Shown here piece after piece: positions 9,619-17,236 of a DNA stretch of 64,000 nucleotides. The notes under the pieces are model-generated. The model did not search any database. It was not told where the DNA came from and saw only the letters and a list, made by a program, of their open reading frames with translations. Position 1 is the stretch's first letter. Every line of letters starts with the position of its first letter. Both the position numbers and the translations under genes were made by a program. Source of the stretch: Calditrichota bacterium (GTDB lineage Bacteria > Zhuqueibacterota > Zhuqueibacteria > Thermofontimicrobiales > Thermofontimicrobiaceae); contig JAADFU010000147.1 in the NCBI GenBank assembly GCA_013152715.1, forward strand, positions 2,501-66,500, given 5' to 3'.

Positions 9619-10519
9619 ACACCATCATCACGAAATACCCGCCGACACGGGCGTTAGGTTTATCATCACGATTTTGTTGAATTTTCTGATTACCGTTGTT
9701 GAGATTGTCGGCGGCATCATTGCCGGGAGTCTGTCGCTGATTTCCGATGCGTTGCACAATTTCAGCGACGGCGTGGCGGTGATCATCAGCTACATCGCGC
9801 TGCGTCTGCGTGAGCGCGATAACTCCCAACGGCACACTTTCGGCCTGAAACGCGCGGAAATTTTGGCGGCGGTGATCAATTCTTCGGTGCTGCTGGTCAT
9901 TTCGCTGTATCTATTTTATGAATCCGCACTTCGATTGATTCATCCAACTGAAGTTCAGGGGAGTCTGATGTCCGGAATCGCGGCGGTCGGATTAATTGCC
10001 AATGTCATCGGAACATTGCTGCTGCGGCGTGATTCAGATTCCAGCATGAATATCCGCTCCGCTTATTTGCATCTTTTTTCTGATGCACTTTCGTCGCTGG
10101 GCGTTTTGCTCGGCGGACTGGCGATTTATTTCTGGAAAATCTACTGGCTCGATCCGATTTTGACCATTTTGATCGGCTTGTACATTTTAAAAGAGAGCTA
10201 CCACATTTTGATCGGCGCAATTCATATTTTAATGGAAGGCGCGCCCACCAATATCCCAGTGACAAAAATCAAAGAGACGATTGAATCATTTGAAGGCGTG
10301 GAAGATTTTCATCATTTACATTTGTGGCTGGTCGGAGAAAATGATGTCCATCTGGAAGGGCATGTGAATATTCGCGACATGCTGGTGAGCGAAAGCAATG
10401 ATTTAGGCAGAAAAATTGAAGAAAAGTTAAAACACGAATTTGAGATTAGCCATGTAACGCTGCAGTTTGAATGCAATCAGTGCCAGGGCGTGGGATTGAT
10501 TTCAAACGGTAATGAATAG
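9608..10519 (+). CDS. Cation diffusion facilitator (CzcD/ZitB-type metal exporter)
   Basis: A 303-aa inner-membrane exporter of divalent cations. It has a His-rich N-terminus (HHHH), six transmembrane helices, and the two metal-site motifs SDALHNFSD in TM2 and HLFSDALSS in TM5. A C-terminal cytoplasmic domain of about 90 residues contains HHLHLWLVGENDVHLEGHV. These are the HxxxD/DxxxD ligands of Zn(II)-exporting CDF proteins. Zn is the most likely substrate; Cd, Co or Fe are possible. The C-terminal CNQCQG adds a CxxC. SD: GAAGGAAAAA just upstream. It fits a region of metal and metalloid defence. Confidence 0.93.
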   Translation: MSTEHHHHEIPADTGVRFIITILLNFLITVVEIVGGIIAGSLSLISDALHNFSDGVAVIISYIALRLRERDNSQRHTFGLKRAEILAAVINSSVLLVISLYLFYESALRLIHPTEVQGSLMSGIAAVGLIANVIGTLLLRRDSDSSMNIRSAYLHLFSDALSSLGVLLGGLAIYFWKIYWLDPILTILIGLYILKESYHILIGAIHILMEGAPTNIPVTKIKETIESFEGVEDFHHLHLWLVGENDVHLEGHVNIRDMLVSESNDLGRKIEEKLKHEFEISHVTLQFECNQCQGVGLISNGNE

Positions 10520-10668
10520 CTCAAATTTCGGAACAAGAAATTGATGAAATTTTGAGATACGACGTCATCCAGACGCCCTGTTTGATCATTGACGGCAAGC
10601 TCAAGAGCGCCGGTAGAGTGCCCGGATACAATCAAATTAAAAATTGGCTGCCAGAAAAGGCGGCGTGA
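10516..10668 (+). pseudogene. C-terminal half of a small redox thioredoxin (MTH895/TM0996-like)
   Basis: Directly overlapping the end of the CDF gene is an open frame without a start. It reads as EILRYDVIQTPCLIIDGKLK and then SAGRVPGYNQIKNWLPEKAA. This matches the second half of the small thioredoxins common in arsenic and metal clusters, including the cis-Pro loop TPCL and the SAGRVP segment. The N-terminal half with the CxxC active site is absent. It is therefore a remnant, presumably left by a deletion that placed the CDF gene upstream. Confidence 0.7.
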
Positions 10669-10680
10669 TTTGCGCCGCCC
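10657..10680. terminator. GC-rich hairpin between convergent genes
   Basis: GGCGGCG and CGCCGCC form a perfect 7-bp stem with a 7-nt loop between the plus-strand CDF/thioredoxin remnant and the minus-strand gene at 10690. There is no T-run, so intrinsic termination is uncertain. Confidence 0.4.
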
Positions 10681-10689
10681 TATGTCTCT

Positions 10690-11019
10690 TCAATTTGCCT
10701 CTGGCCCTGGTCCAAATTTCCTTTTGATTTTTTGAAAAAATTCCTCGTGACGCGCTTGGTAGCCAAAATGTTCGTGGTGGCTGTGATTCGGGTGAGTGAT
10801 TGATTTGAAAAAAATATGCGACAGCAAAACCAGTCCCCATGCCTGCCAGAATGTGATGGTTGGCAGTCCGAAAATGGCCGGCATGAGCCAGTTCCAGAGC
10901 CACAGAACGACAAAACCGAAAAACAGCGCCACGACTGCAGCGACTAAAACTCCGCCAAGCGCAATTAAAACAATTTTCACCGGCTTGGGTGCATTTTCCC
11001 AAAAGCATTCATGTGTCAT
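10690..11019 (-). CDS. Small two-helix membrane protein
   Basis: A 109-aa protein. A first helix at about 17-37 (IALGGVLVAAVVALFFGFVV) runs into LWLWNWLMPAIFGLPTITFW and QAWGLVLLSHIFF, a motif recurrent in small bacterial membrane proteins encoded next to ECF sigma factors. The C-terminus is His-rich and basic (HPNHSHHEHF). A clear GGAGA precedes the ATG. It is the last gene of a minus-strand set after an ECF sigma factor and a methyltransferase, so it may be part of that sigma factor's regulon or its membrane control. The function of the family is not known to me. Confidence 0.72.
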   Translation of the reverse strand: MTHECFWENAPKPVKIVLIALGGVLVAAVVALFFGFVVLWLWNWLMPAIFGLPTITFWQAWGLVLLSHIFFKSITHPNHSHHEHFGYQARHEEFFQKIKRKFGPGPEAN

Positions 11020-11132
11020 CTTGTCTCCTTCCTGAATTTATTTTGTGCTCAATTAATCAATTGAAATCACTGGTTTTATGGAGCGCAGCAGAGCAAAAAA
11101 CCAATTTAGTGATGTGCTATGCAGGTTTTTTA

Positions 11133-11837
11133 CTAACAACGCTTTCGCTGCTGTAATTTTGCTCTGAAATATAGCAGAGCACCATTTTCAACAGGAATCC
11201 TTTCGTAACTAAAACCATTCTCTTGGCCTATTTTTTCTAATTCCTTTTCTGAATATAATCTGCCATTGATTGTACTTCTCAATTTGTTTCGCTCTGGTAC
11301 GGGCACACTACAAATGAGAATAGAATCTGGAGCCGAAACTCGTCTAATCTCTTTGAAAACATTTTTGATATTGTCGAAAAAATTGAGGGAGAGAATACAA
11401 AGGACAATATCAAAAATGTTATCGCTAAAAGGAAGAGCATCTGCGCTCGTCACATAAAATTCGGCATGTTTGAATCCCGAATTACGGAAGTTCTTAACTG
11501 CTTTTTTTAAAAGGCCAGGGCTGACATCTGTGCCAATATAGTGATTGGCATTTGGTAAGAAATTAACAGCACTGCCGCTACCTGTTGCTACTTCGAGAAC
11601 TTGTTTGCCGAGAACACTTTTCAACTCTTGTCTGAGAATTTCATAATGTTTGCTCATATCTCCACCAAATTTCTTGGGAAAGATGGAACTTTTCATGATG
11701 AAATCATATAGAAATGAAAAAGCGTCTCCGAGCCAAGGCTTAAATTTTCTCAGACTGCCGTCATTTTCGACAATGTAATGTAATCCTTTTTTGTCGATGA
11801 TCTTTATTCCATTTTTTAGCATTCTATACTCTTTCAT
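11133..11837 (-). CDS. Class I SAM-dependent methyltransferase
   Basis: A 234-aa Rossmann-fold methyltransferase. Motif I is LEVATGSGSAVNFL (about 92-105), followed by the acidic residue in YIGTDVSPGLLK, motif II/III ADALPFSDNIFDIVLC and a C-terminal segment. About 75 N-terminal residues before motif I contain a helical region similar to UbiE-like and ArsM-like proteins. However, the Cys set needed for arsenite methylation is not evident, so ArsM is not claimed. It is 12 nt downstream of the ECF sigma gene. Base composition looks more AT-rich than the neighbours, which may signal transfer. Confidence 0.8.
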   Translation of the reverse strand: MKEYRMLKNGIKIIDKKGLHYIVENDGSLRKFKPWLGDAFSFLYDFIMKSSIFPKKFGGDMSKHYEILRQELKSVLGKQVLEVATGSGSAVNFLPNANHYIGTDVSPGLLKKAVKNFRNSGFKHAEFYVTSADALPFSDNIFDIVLCILSLNFFDNIKNVFKEIRRVSAPDSILICSVPVPERNKLRSTINGRLYSEKELEKIGQENGFSYERIPVENGALLYFRAKLQQRKRC

Positions 11838-11849
11838 AAATTTAGTCTG

Positions 11850-12383
11850 TCATTCCAAATTTTCACGCAAATTTTTCAACTGTTTCCGTAAATTTATCAC
11901 CGCATACCTTTTCCGCGCTAACAAAGTATTGATTGATTCGCCAGTCAATTCAGCCAATTGACGGAATGTCCTGCCTTGGACGACATTTTCCACGAATACA
12001 AATTTCTGCTCCTGCGGCAGGTTTTCAATGGCTCGGTAGATTGCTTCGAGAAGAATATCTTGCTCCTCCCGATCGGCAACGTCAACTGGCATTTCCGCCA
12101 GCAATTTTTCCCAGATTTCTTTGTTCTCATCATCCAAAGAAAGTTGAGTTGGCTTTTTGCGGCGATACCAATCAATGATTTCATTTTTAATAACAGTGAA
12201 AAGCCAACCGGTCAAATTGTCAATTGACTCCAGCGCATTTAGATTTTTCATTGCCTTGAAGTAAACGTCCTGAATCAAATCTTCGGCATCCTCTAATGAA
12301 GAAATTTGGCCCTGAACGTAATTCAACAATGCTGCATATTGACTTTTGAACAGCGAAGCTATTTTAAGTTTTGATTGACTCAT
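11850..12383 (-). CDS. ECF-type RNA polymerase sigma factor 1
   Basis: A 177-aa sigma-70 family factor with only regions 2 and 4. Region 2 is AEDLIQDVYFKAMKNL plus LTGWLFTVIKNEIIDWYRRKK. Region 4 is LPQEQKFVFVENVVQGRTF with the helix-turn-helix RQLAELTGESINTLLARKRYAV. The ATG follows TAGGAG by 5 nt; the GTG one codon earlier is less likely. It is divergent from the second arsR and heads a minus-strand set with a methyltransferase and a small membrane protein. No classical anti-sigma factor with a zinc-binding motif is adjacent; the membrane protein at 10690 could act in that role, which is speculative. Confidence 0.9.
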   Translation of the reverse strand: MSQSKLKIASLFKSQYAALLNYVQGQISSLEDAEDLIQDVYFKAMKNLNALESIDNLTGWLFTVIKNEIIDWYRRKKPTQLSLDDENKEIWEKLLAEMPVDVADREEQDILLEAIYRAIENLPQEQKFVFVENVVQGRTFRQLAELTGESINTLLARKRYAVINLRKQLKNLRENLE

Positions 12384-12533
12384 CACACTCCTAAAGACGA
12401 ATCATGCTGAAAATTATTGTATGATATTTTTTGAATTTGGAATTTTTCATTGTTTAGTTGATTCATTTCGCAGCGGCAACGCTTTCTTTTTCTGGCAAAG
12501 TACAAAAAAAATTTAGAAAAGTCAAAAAAAAGC

Positions 12534-12562
12534 TTGACTTTTAATTTTACAAACGTTATTTT
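12534..12562 (+). promoter_or_regulatory. Promoter of second arsR gene
   Basis: TTGACT (12534-12539) and TATTTT (12557-12562) with 17-nt spacing. It is followed at once by a dyad, which would place a repressor over the transcription start. Confidence 0.6.
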
Positions 12563-12582
12563 ATATGCAAATATGCGCATAT
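12563..12582 (+). promoter_or_regulatory. Candidate ArsR operator
   Basis: ATATGCAAATATGCGCATAT contains the perfect 12-bp palindrome ATATGCGCATAT (12571-12582) and an extra ATATGC half-site 8 bp before it. It lies between the -10 and the ribosome-binding site of the downstream arsR. ArsR operators are commonly ATA-rich imperfect dyads of this kind, so autorepression is the simplest reading. Confidence 0.55.
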
Positions 12583-12601
12583 AGACAAAAGGAGAGGGGA
12601 G

Positions 12602-13000
12602 ATGGATTATGTTTCAGTTTTCAAAGCATTAGGCGATGAGACGCGGTTACGAATTGTCAATTTATTTGTGCAATCCGGCGAGCGGCTCTGCGTCTGCGAA
12701 ATGGTAGATTCTCTGCAATTGCCGCAGTACACCGTTTCTAAAGCGCTGGGAATTTTGAGAAATGCCGGTCTTTTACGCTCAGGCCGGCAGGGGACCTGGG
12801 TTTACAATTTTCTTAATGACGATTCTGAATTCCTGCGTTCTTTTTTTGAATTATTGAAAAAACATCTGGCAGAGCAATATCCTGATGATCCGGAACGGCT
12901 AAAAAAACGGTTGTTTTTGCGCGAGAACGGCGTCTGTGTCGTTGGCATGGCATTGAATGGCCAATTGGAAAAAGAATTTCAAAAGCGGCAGAAAAAATAA
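12602..13000 (+). CDS. arsR: ArsR-family metalloregulator 2
   Basis: A 132-aa winged-helix repressor. The N-terminus VFKALGDETRLRIVNLF and the HTH (LPQYTVSKALGILRNAGLL) are typical. The alpha-3 segment RLCVCEM has the CxC pair of arsenite sensors, and the C-terminal tail holds ENGVCVVG with another Cys. It is only distantly similar to the first ArsR (4715), and here the HTH Ser/His pattern is replaced by YTVSK. Preceded by GGAGAGGGGAG. It lies upstream of the FmdE, TauE, porin and NifX genes, so it may control that set; the 154-nt gap to FmdE leaves this open. Confidence 0.9.
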   Translation: MDYVSVFKALGDETRLRIVNLFVQSGERLCVCEMVDSLQLPQYTVSKALGILRNAGLLRSGRQGTWVYNFLNDDSEFLRSFFELLKKHLAEQYPDDPERLKKRLFLRENGVCVVGMALNGQLEKEFQKRQKK

Positions 13001-13036
13001 ATTTTAATTTGGCAAAAATAGTACCAAGTTGCTTTT

Positions 13037-13089
13037 TCGACAGGACTGACAACATAAATTTAATTCTTTCAATCCTGTTTATCCTGTCA
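13037..13089. repeat. Dispersed GACAGGAT-type repeat, copy 2 (inverted-repeat form)
   Basis: GACAGGACTGAC on the left and AATCCTGTTTATCCTGTC on the right form a loose inverted repeat around an AT-rich centre. It uses the same words as the copies at 9414 and 16674 and lies between arsR2 and the FmdE gene. Confidence 0.6.
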
Positions 13090-13154
13090 AAAAATTAAAA
13101 AAAATTAAACCCGAATTGTTACAAAAATTAATCATTAAAACTAAGGAGTGAAAT

Positions 13155-13748
13155 ATGGTACAGATTCCTGATTGGGTGTTTAAATTTCACGGGCACCGAT
13201 GCCCGGCCATGCCCATTGGCTACCGCGCCGGATTAGTAGCGATGAAAAAATTGGGCGTGGAGAGAGCCAGCAACAAAGAGCTCTACTTGATTTGTGAAAA
13301 TGGTCCTGCCCATGCGACCGCCTGCTTTTTGGACGGCGTCATGGCGGCGACCGGTTGCACTTACGGCAAAGGCAATGCCGAGAAGAAAAATTACGGCAAA
13401 AATGCGATTACTCTTGTCGATTTGAAGACAAAAAGAGCTGTGCGCGTTGCCATGAAACCGGATTTTCAAAAAAAAGGTCTGGCGTCGAAGTTCGTGGAAT
13501 TGCGGCGCCAGAAAGTGGAACCCAAAGACATCTCGTCAGAAGTTTTGGATCCGTTGTTGGAAAATATTTTCAATGCCAAAGATGAAGATTTGTTCGTCTT
13601 GGGCGAAATTCACGAAGCAGACGTGGAACCTCCCAAAGGCACTTTCAATTGGCACGAGTGCGATATTTGCAATGAGATTGTATTTGAAAATACAACGAAA
13701 ATGGTGAACGGAAAGCCAGTGTGCATCCCGTGCTTTGAAAAATTATGA
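13155..13748 (+). CDS. FmdE-family protein with C-terminal zinc ribbon
   Basis: A 197-aa protein of the formylmethanofuran dehydrogenase subunit E family. The signature FHGHRCPAMPIGYRAG is at about 10-25, and CxxxxxGCTYGKGNAEKKNYGK near 68-85 provides further metal ligands. The last 30 residues form a ribbon (CDIC...CIPC). In non-methanogens these proteins are stand-alone, probably bind Fe-S or Zn, and often sit with transporters for molybdate or sulfur compounds. There is no Fwd/Fmd operon here, so a role in methanofuran chemistry is unlikely. AAGGAG precedes the ATG. The function in this operon is not known. Confidence 0.85.
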   Translation: MVQIPDWVFKFHGHRCPAMPIGYRAGLVAMKKLGVERASNKELYLICENGPAHATACFLDGVMAATGCTYGKGNAEKKNYGKNAITLVDLKTKRAVRVAMKPDFQKKGLASKFVELRRQKVEPKDISSEVLDPLLENIFNAKDEDLFVLGEIHEADVEPPKGTFNWHECDICNEIVFENTTKMVNGKPVCIPCFEKL

Positions 13749-13861
13749 TAACATTGATTCCGGACAGGGTTGGCAAAATGAGATGTTTTGCACGATGAAA
13801 AAAATTCTGTGAGAAAAAGTTTTGCCAGTCCTGTCTTGCTTCCGAACGAAAGGAACTTACG

Positions 13862-14615
13862 ATGGTGACATTTTTGGTAGCTGCGCTCATTGTGTTTATT
13901 TTTACCACGGTGCTGACTATCGCCGGTGTGGGAGCTGCGTTTATTCTCATTCCGGCTTTTTATTGGCTGGGAATTCCGCTACGCGAAGCAAGCGATGGCA
14001 GTGGCGTTGCTGCTCAATTCAATCAGCATGATTTTCGCGTCGCGGACTTACGTCAAACATAAATTAGTTGTCTTCAAAACGGCAATCCCAATCATCATAA
14101 TTGCCGTTATTTTTTCCCCGCTGGGAGCCTATTGCAGCCAGTTCGTGAACAGAGAAGTTCTGCTCTGGTTGTTCATCGGTTTTTTGATTTTTGCCGGTTC
14201 CATGATGATTTTTTACCGCGCCAAAGAACGGGAAAAACCCCGAACTGCAAAACAGGAATTAGGCTACGGTATGGGTGTTGGTGTGGTCGCCGGGTATCTG
14301 GGCGGATTGCTCGGCGTGGGCGGCGGAAATTTCATCGTTCCTGTACTGGTCTGGCTCGGCTTTAATGCTAAAAAAGCGAGCGGAACAACGGCTTTTATTG
14401 TTATTTTTTCATCTTTCGCCGGATTTTTAGGTCACGCGTCGCTGGGGCATATCAATTGGCAATTGCTGCTTTTTGCCACGATCGGTTCAATTGGCGGAGC
14501 AATTTTAGGCGCCCATTTAATGCAGGCAAAACTGAAAAGCAGGCAGGTGAAACTGATTATCGGAATTGTGCTTTACGCCATTGCGGTGAAAATGATCTGG
14601 GGATTGATCGGCTGA
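13862..14615 (+). pseudogene. TauE/SafE-family permease 2, frameshifted by a 4-bp duplication
   Basis: The first 43 codons (from ATG 13862, SD AAAGGA) read as a normal TauE N-terminus, LTIAGVGAAFILIPAFYWLG and IPLREA. The protein then continues in another frame as MAVALLLNSISMIFASRTYV through to 14615, including LGGLLGVGGGNFIVPVLVWLG. The break is at AAGCAAGC (13986-13993). Removing one AAGC restores an uninterrupted permease of about 249 aa. This is a tandem 4-bp duplication: a recent inactivation, a phase-variable switch or a sequencing error. The remainder shows no other damage, so the event must be recent. Confidence 0.85.
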
Positions 14616-14631
14616 AAATAGAGACATTTTA

Positions 14632-14658
14632 GACGGGGTTTACAAGATTAACTGAATC
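14632..14658. repeat. Degenerate GACAGGAT-type repeat, copy 3
   Basis: GACGGGGTTTACAAGATTA, then CTGAATCT, resembles the left arm of the copy at 16674. It lies in the gap between permease 2 and the porin. Confidence 0.4.
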
Positions 14659-14681
14659 TATTAAAGATAGAGGTGGGTTCT

Positions 14682-15815
14682 ATGAATAGAAAGGAGCGTT
14701 CAGTGCAGCGTTTGCTCATTTTATTTTTCATTTTTTTCTCTAATATTTTTCCGGTTGCGGCGAAGCCGCCATCTTTTTTGCCCGGAAAATTCCAGTGCAA
14801 AAGCTACTTTCATCTTCGTTACAGTTTTATTGAAAATGATGTCAAGAACAAAATAAGCGAGGATCACTGGAGCCTACGACGTTTTAAGTTAGCGGCGGAT
14901 TGGCAGATCAATCAGAAAGTCACTTTTTACGCACAGGCGACTTACAAGACAAATAATTACAGTGCAACTGACGATGAATTTTTTTTAGAACATGCCTATT
15001 TCAAATATTCGTTTGGCAAAAGTTTAAATTTAAAAATAGGCCAATTCAAGCCGCCGTTTGGTTGGGAGCGATTTCAGGCGGATTCTCGCCTGCCGACTAC
15101 GGAGAGAAGCCAGGCAATTAACCGCCTCATTCCGAATGGCTCTCTCGGCGAGTCATTCGTGCGGGATTATGGCGCTCAGTTTTTCGGGAAAGTCGCGTCT
15201 TTTTTTCAATATGAATTTGCGCTCATGACGGGCAACGGCGCGAACAACGGTTTTGCTGACAAAAATTTTCCGCTCGTCGTAGCGCGGCTGAGTTACAAAA
15301 GAAATCTTAATTTCCCAGCGTGGAGAAAAAAAGTACAATTTTTGTCTCAATTCGCTTGCTCGTATCGACAAAATGGAGACAACAATTTTGTCAAACAGCT
15401 TCCCGGCTGCGACAAATCTTATTTTCAGCATTTCGCCGGCAATGACCGGAGAAAGGATTACGCTGTGGCGCTTACTTCCGGTGGAACGCAGCTCGCAGCG
15501 GAATATTTGTCGGCAGTATTTTTATTTGACGGCGCAGAAATAGCAACTGTCCGAGCCAGCGGCTGGTTCTGCCAATATTCCCAGTTTTTGACAGATCGCT
15601 GGCAATGTGTGTTGCGTTACGAACATTTTGACCCGAATCGAAGTATAAAAAACTCGCACGACCTGTCGTGGTTGACAATTGGCGTGGATTATTATTTCAA
15701 CAATAAATGGAATCGAATTTTGTTGAATTACGTCCACAAAATTGAAGCCGCGGACGAAATGAAGAATGATGAGTTTGTGGTGCAGTTGCAATATTTCTTG
15801 TTTGGCAGTCGCTGA
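14682..15815 (+). CDS. Phosphate-selective-type porin (OprO/OprP family)
   Basis: A 377-aa outer-membrane protein. The signal peptide is RLLILFFIFFSNIFPVAAKPP. Alternating strands follow, with the family block LKIGQFKPPFGWERFQADSRL and TTERSQAINRLIPNG at about 125-165. The C-terminal residues LQYFLFGSR end a strand, though not with the usual aromatic. ATG 14682 has AGAGGTGG upstream. The OprO/P fold conducts phosphate, pyrophosphate or other oxyanions. Being flanked by TauE permeases 2 and 3 suggests an oxyanion (sulfur, arsenic or phosphorus) moving across both membranes, which is inference. Confidence 0.82.
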   Translation: MNRKERSVQRLLILFFIFFSNIFPVAAKPPSFLPGKFQCKSYFHLRYSFIENDVKNKISEDHWSLRRFKLAADWQINQKVTFYAQATYKTNNYSATDDEFFLEHAYFKYSFGKSLNLKIGQFKPPFGWERFQADSRLPTTERSQAINRLIPNGSLGESFVRDYGAQFFGKVASFFQYEFALMTGNGANNGFADKNFPLVVARLSYKRNLNFPAWRKKVQFLSQFACSYRQNGDNNFVKQLPGCDKSYFQHFAGNDRRKDYAVALTSGGTQLAAEYLSAVFLFDGAEIATVRASGWFCQYSQFLTDRWQCVLRYEHFDPNRSIKNSHDLSWLTIGVDYYFNNKWNRILLNYVHKIEAADEMKNDEFVVQLQYFLFGSR

Positions 15816-15842
15816 TGTTGTAAGCGGAAAACGGAGACGGAA

Positions 15843-16637
15843 ATGAAAATCGGGTTAGTGGCACTGGCGATTTTTCTGATTGCGGCACTGATGACGATGA
15901 CCGGCAGAGGCGGCGGGAATTTTTACGTGATCACGCTCGTTCTTTTCGGCGTCGGCATGCATGAGGCAGCCACAACGGGACAGTTTATCCTTTTCATCTC
16001 TTCACTGGCGGCGACGCTGATTTACGGACAGAAACGCGTCGTGGAGTGGAAATTGGTATTTTTCATCGGTACGTTGACGGCAGTATCGGCTTTCTGCGGC
16101 GGTTATTTTTCTTCCTATTTTTCGGGAAAGACTTTGAAATTTGTGTTCTCATTTTTTCTGCTCATCGCCGCATTTCTCATGCTGAAACCAGTGAAAGAAG
16201 CTGAAGAGAAAATAAAAGCCAGAAAGAAAATGGTCTGGTACCTCAAATCCGGGGAAAATGATTTTATGGTCGATATCAAAATTGCTGTTCCCATCATCGT
16301 TGCCACGGGTTTCGGCGCCGGCATGGTCGGCGTTTCCGGCGGTTCATTTTTGGTGCCGTTGATGGTTTTGGCGTGCAGCGTGCCCATGCGCATCGCTGTG
16401 GGAACCGCGACCACGCTTGTTTCCATTACGGCACTGATGGGCTTTACCGGACACGTGGTTTCCGGCCATTTCGATGCGAGATTCGCAGTGCCCATTGCGC
16501 TCGCCGGAGCGGTTGGCGGAATTATCGGCGGCAAAATGGCGATGAAAACCAAACCGGCGAAATTGAAATTGCTGTTTGCCTACACGACGCTTGCGGCATC
16601 GATCATCATGGTGCTGAATGCCGTGCTGAGCAAATGA
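15843..16637 (+). CDS. TauE/SafE-family permease 3
   Basis: A 264-aa polytopic protein. The first repeat begins ALMTMTGRGGGNFYVITLVLFG and the second GFGAGMVGVSGGSFLVPLMVLA, then AVGTATTLVSITALMG. This is the duplicated GxGGG signature of the family. It differs from permease 1 in a longer cytoplasmic loop (EEKIKARKKMVWYLKSG). It starts 28 nt after the porin, so porin and permease are probably one unit. A sulfite-like anion exporter is the default assignment; specificity cannot be read from the sequence. Confidence 0.87.
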   Translation: MKIGLVALAIFLIAALMTMTGRGGGNFYVITLVLFGVGMHEAATTGQFILFISSLAATLIYGQKRVVEWKLVFFIGTLTAVSAFCGGYFSSYFSGKTLKFVFSFFLLIAAFLMLKPVKEAEEKIKARKKMVWYLKSGENDFMVDIKIAVPIIVATGFGAGMVGVSGGSFLVPLMVLACSVPMRIAVGTATTLVSITALMGFTGHVVSGHFDARFAVPIALAGAVGGIIGGKMAMKTKPAKLKLLFAYTTLAASIIMVLNAVLSK

Positions 16638-16673
16638 TTTTTTGCCCTATCGAATTTTAGTTAAAAAAATTAG

Positions 16674-16729
16674 TGACAGGATTTACAAGATAATCCTGAT
16701 TTCTTCAAAAAAATCCTGTTCATCCTGTC
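16674..16729. repeat. Dispersed GACAGGAT-type repeat, copy 4 (full inverted-repeat form)
   Basis: The left arm GACAGGATTTACAAGAT and right arm ATCCTGTTCATCCTGTC face each other around AATCCTGATTTCTTC. The outer GACAGGAT/ATCCTGTC pair is perfect, so the transcript could form a long hairpin. It is the most complete of four related copies. Confidence 0.7.
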
Positions 16730-16852
16730 TAATTACTTTCTTGTGCCGATCGCGACAGAGAAAAATAATTCTTGTTTCGTATCATAAAATTTGTTATTTT
16801 GTGAACGATCAATTATTGACTTTATCAAATTAGTAATCGGAGGAATAAAAAA

Positions 16853-17218
16853 ATGAAAATCGCAATTCCTGTGCTGGAAAATTTGGGTGAGAATTCGCCC
16901 ATCAGCGAGCATTTCGGTCATGCGCCGTTTTTTGCTTTCGTTGACCGAAAAGACGAGGGCAGCTATTCCGTTGATGTCATCGTCAATCCGTTGGAAGATC
17001 ACGGGCCTGGCGATATCCCGAATTATCTGGCTCAACAAAATGTGGATTTGCTTGTAGCGCGCGGCATCGGCGGCAGAGCCATTGGTTTTTTTGAGCAATT
17101 GGGAATTCATGTCGTCCGCGGGGCTTCGGGAACGGTCAAAGAAATTATGGACCAATTATCCAAAAACGAACTTCAGGATCGTGATTACGAAGTTCAGGAA
17201 AAATTTCACAGACACTAA
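16853..17218 (+). CDS. NifX/NifB-type dinitrogenase cofactor-fold protein
   Basis: A 121-aa protein with the ribonuclease-H-like fold of the Nif3/NifX/NafY/NifB-C family. It begins MKIAIPVLENLGENSPISEHFGHAPFF-like (SEHFGHAPFF is the signature), followed by VDLLVARGIGGRAIGFFEQLGI and VVRGASGTVKEIMDQL. No nitrogenase genes are nearby, so it is one of the many stand-alone homologues thought to bind metal clusters or molybdenum-containing species. GGAGG precedes the ATG. It is followed at 18 nt by the secreted C1 peptidase. Whether it belongs with the TauE/FmdE set is unclear. Confidence 0.87.
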   Translation: MKIAIPVLENLGENSPISEHFGHAPFFAFVDRKDEGSYSVDVIVNPLEDHGPGDIPNYLAQQNVDLLVARGIGGRAIGFFEQLGIHVVRGASGTVKEIMDQLSKNELQDRDYEVQEKFHRH

Positions 17219-17236
17219 AAATGAGGAATATTGAAA

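Noticed and set aside
11133-11837. ArsM arsenite methyltransferase
   Set aside because: The Rossmann motifs fit any class I methyltransferase and the conserved Cys set of ArsM was not seen.
16853-17218. Part of a nitrogen-fixation cluster
   Set aside because: Only the NifX/NifB-C-type fold is present; no nifHDK, nifE/N or nifB radical-SAM gene is in the window.
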